A DNA stretch of 14,559 bases from an uncultured Clostridia bacterium (GTDB taxonomy: Bacteria; Bacillota; Clostridia; Oscillospirales; Acutalibacteraceae). Each line of letters starts with the position of its first letter. The first letter of the stretch is position 1. Under the pieces are notes generated by a model that saw only the letters and a list, made by a program, of their open reading frames with translations, was not told the DNA's origin and made no database searches. A program made the position numbers and the translations under genes. Shown here in pieces: positions 13,131-14,559 of this stretch. Location of the stretch: contig CAMVNL010000012.1 in assembly GCA_947168785.1 (NCBI GenBank), positions 1-14,559 on the forward strand. The letters run 5' to 3'.

Positions 13131-14559
13131 TTATTCTTCTGCCCGGAAATGCTGCCCCGCCACGGCGGAAAACGGGATTTTCGCCTCCGTAAAACGGTCC
13201 GCGTCGAAGTCCCTGCCGAGGATTTTTACGGACTTCACCAGCTTTTTCGTGCGGACGAATTCATTTTTGCCGGGGCAGAAGGGATAGACGCCGATGGAGG
13301 AGAACACGTACCACAGCGCCATGGAGCCGTTATCCTCGTCGCCGGGGAAGCCGTCGTCTTCATAGGAAAACAGCTCGTCACAGATTTTTTCCACCCAGCA
13401 AGAGGTCTTTTCCACCTCGCCCAGCTCTGCATAGAGATAGGGCAGATGGAAGCTGGGCTGGTTGGAGATGGCGCACTGGCCGAAATCCACCGCGGCCATC
13501 TCGGTCTCCTCATGGATCTCCGCGTCGTAGCCGACGGATTCAAAGACGGGAGGCGTCGCGAAGAGCTCATCCACCTTGGCAAGCAGCTTTTCCTTGCCGC
13601 CGTAGAGCGCAGCCAGGCCCTCGATATCGTGGGGGACGGCGAAGGAATTCTGCCAAGCGCTGCCCTCGGTGTAATCCCGGCCCCAGGCGGTGGGGCTGAA
13701 ATCCGGCCGGAAGGATCCGTCCTCGAATTTCGGGCGCATGAAGCCCGTTTCGGGATCAAACAGGTTGGCGTAGTTCTTCGCCCGTGCGTCGTACTCCCTG
13801 ACAATATCATCCTTGCCGAGGAGTTCCGCGATCCGGGCGATGCACCAGTCGCCGTAGGCGGCGTCTAACGTCAGATTGACGCTCTCCCGGTGCGCTTCGA
13901 TGGGGACGTAACCCAGACGGCAGTAGGCGGTGGCGCCGCTGCGGCCGTAGTCGTCGTTGGCGGAATCGGTGGTTGCGTGCTTGAGCATACCCTCCAGCGC
14001 CGTCTCCATGGTCTCCCGGTCCATCAGCCCTTTCACCGCCGCGTCGCAAAGGACGGCGTCGATCAGGGTGCTGGGCATGCAGCCGCGCTCGCCGATGGAG
14101 GGCCACCGGGGCAGCCAGCCGCACTCTTTATAATCGTTGACAAAGCCCCGGCACATTTCCCGGTACTCCTCCCGTGCTGCCAGCGCGTAGAAGGGATAGC
14201 AGGTGCGGTAGGTATCCCAGAAGCCGTTGTCGGTATAGCGGACGCCGGGGTACACCTTGCCGTCGAAGGGCTGGTAGTGGACCGGCTCTCCCCTTTCGTC
14301 GATTTCATAGCACTTGTGGGGATAGAGGAAGGCCCTGTAAAGGCAGGAATAAAAGGTACGCAGCTGTTTTTCGTCCTTCGCTTCGATCTCCACCCGGGAG
14401 AGGTATTCTTCCCATACCGCTTCCGCCTCACGGCGGATATCGTCGAAGGTTTTTCCCGTAAACTCCGCGTCAAAGTTGCGCTGCGCCTGTTCAAAGCTGA
14501 TATAAGAGGTGGAAACGAAGGCGTCAACGCTGTCGCCCGCGACGGACAGATGGATCCCC
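13131..14559 (-). CDS. GH92 family glycosidase, alpha-mannosidase type (3' part, cut by window edge)
   Basis: Calcium-dependent exo-alpha-mannosidase family. The frame is open from the right edge to the TAA at 13131-13133, giving 475 visible residues, about two thirds of a usual GH92; the N-terminal beta-sandwich is mostly missing, so secretion cannot be judged. Landmarks in order: RTFYSCLYRAFLYPHKCYEI, the VRYTDNGFWDTYRT block typical of the family, GYVP, the SPTAWGRDYTEGSAWQN block whose Glu (codon 13665-13667) fits the general acid, VPHDIEGL, SNQPSFHLPYLY, and GFPGDEDNGSMALWYVFSS, whose D-E-D fits the paired general-base aspartates. Family members trim mannose from N-glycans or mannoproteins, often in gut bacteria. 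A GTG at 14391-14393 is internal and not the true start. Confidence 0.93.
   Translation of the reverse strand, partial: GIHLSVAGDSVDAFVSTSYISFEQAQRNFDAEFTGKTFDDIRREAEAVWEEYLSRVEIEAKDEKQLRTFYSCLYRAFLYPHKCYEIDERGEPVHYQPFDGKVYPGVRYTDNGFWDTYRTCYPFYALAAREEYREMCRGFVNDYKECGWLPRWPSIGERGCMPSTLIDAVLCDAAVKGLMDRETMETALEGMLKHATTDSANDDYGRSGATAYCRLGYVPIEAHRESVNLTLDAAYGDWCIARIAELLGKDDIVREYDARAKNYANLFDPETGFMRPKFEDGSFRPDFSPTAWGRDYTEGSAWQNSFAVPHDIEGLAALYGGKEKLLAKVDELFATPPVFESVGYDAEIHEETEMAAVDFGQCAISNQPSFHLPYLYAELGEVEKTSCWVEKICDELFSYEDDGFPGDEDNGSMALWYVFSSIGVYPFCPGKNEFVRTKKLVKSVKILGRDFDADRFTEAKIPFSAVAGQHFRAEE

Overview
The window looks like a chromosomal segment from a Gram-positive, anaerobic-type Firmicute, most likely class Clostridia (an Oscillospiraceae-like gut lineage). 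The evidence is three Firmicute-style cis-acting RNAs (FMN and SAM-I riboswitches and a tryptophan T-box), consensus sigma-A promoters, strong AGGAGG-type ribosome binding sites, U-tract terminators, an ECF-type RibU and a GH92 mannosidase of the kind common in gut bacteria. Coding regions favour G/C at third positions and intergenic regions are AT-rich. The assignment is an inference from gene content.

Layout. (1) 1-636, minus: 5' part of a WYL-domain regulator, running off the left edge. (2) 692-1545, plus: an extended -10 promoter, an FMN riboswitch with a terminator, and ribU (riboflavin uptake). The WYL promoter and the ribU promoter are interleaved in the same 30 bp. (3) 1588-3045, plus: promoter, SAM-I riboswitch, terminator, metK, then a bidirectional terminator shared with a small DUF378 membrane protein on the minus strand. 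(4) 3385-4964, plus: a metallophosphoesterase overlapping a membrane-anchored ComEA-like helix-hairpin-helix protein by 4 nt. (5) 5062-6540, minus: a transglutaminase-like protein with a membrane segment at each end, divergent from mutY (6683-7717). (6) 7745-10880, minus: promoter, T-box leader with a UGG (Trp) specifier, then lipoprotein, permease and ATPase genes of a tryptophan ABC importer. (7) 10932-12048, plus: a DUF2804 protein. (8) 12082-12120: bidirectional terminator. (9) 12147-13084, minus: a membrane protein with two extracellular SH3-like domains. (10) 13131-14559, minus: 3' part of a GH92 glycosidase, running off the right edge.

Functionally this is a patchwork of short, separately promoted units. 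Three of them read out small molecules or tRNA by RNA-based attenuation: FMN for riboflavin uptake, SAM for its own synthesis, and uncharged tRNA-Trp for tryptophan uptake. There are no tRNA or rRNA genes, insertion sequences, CRISPR arrays or phage genes. I do not see a clearly new multi-gene system. The least explained parts are the phosphoesterase/ComEA-like pair, the double-anchored transglutaminase-like protein, the DUF2804 gene and the interleaved WYL/ribU promoters.
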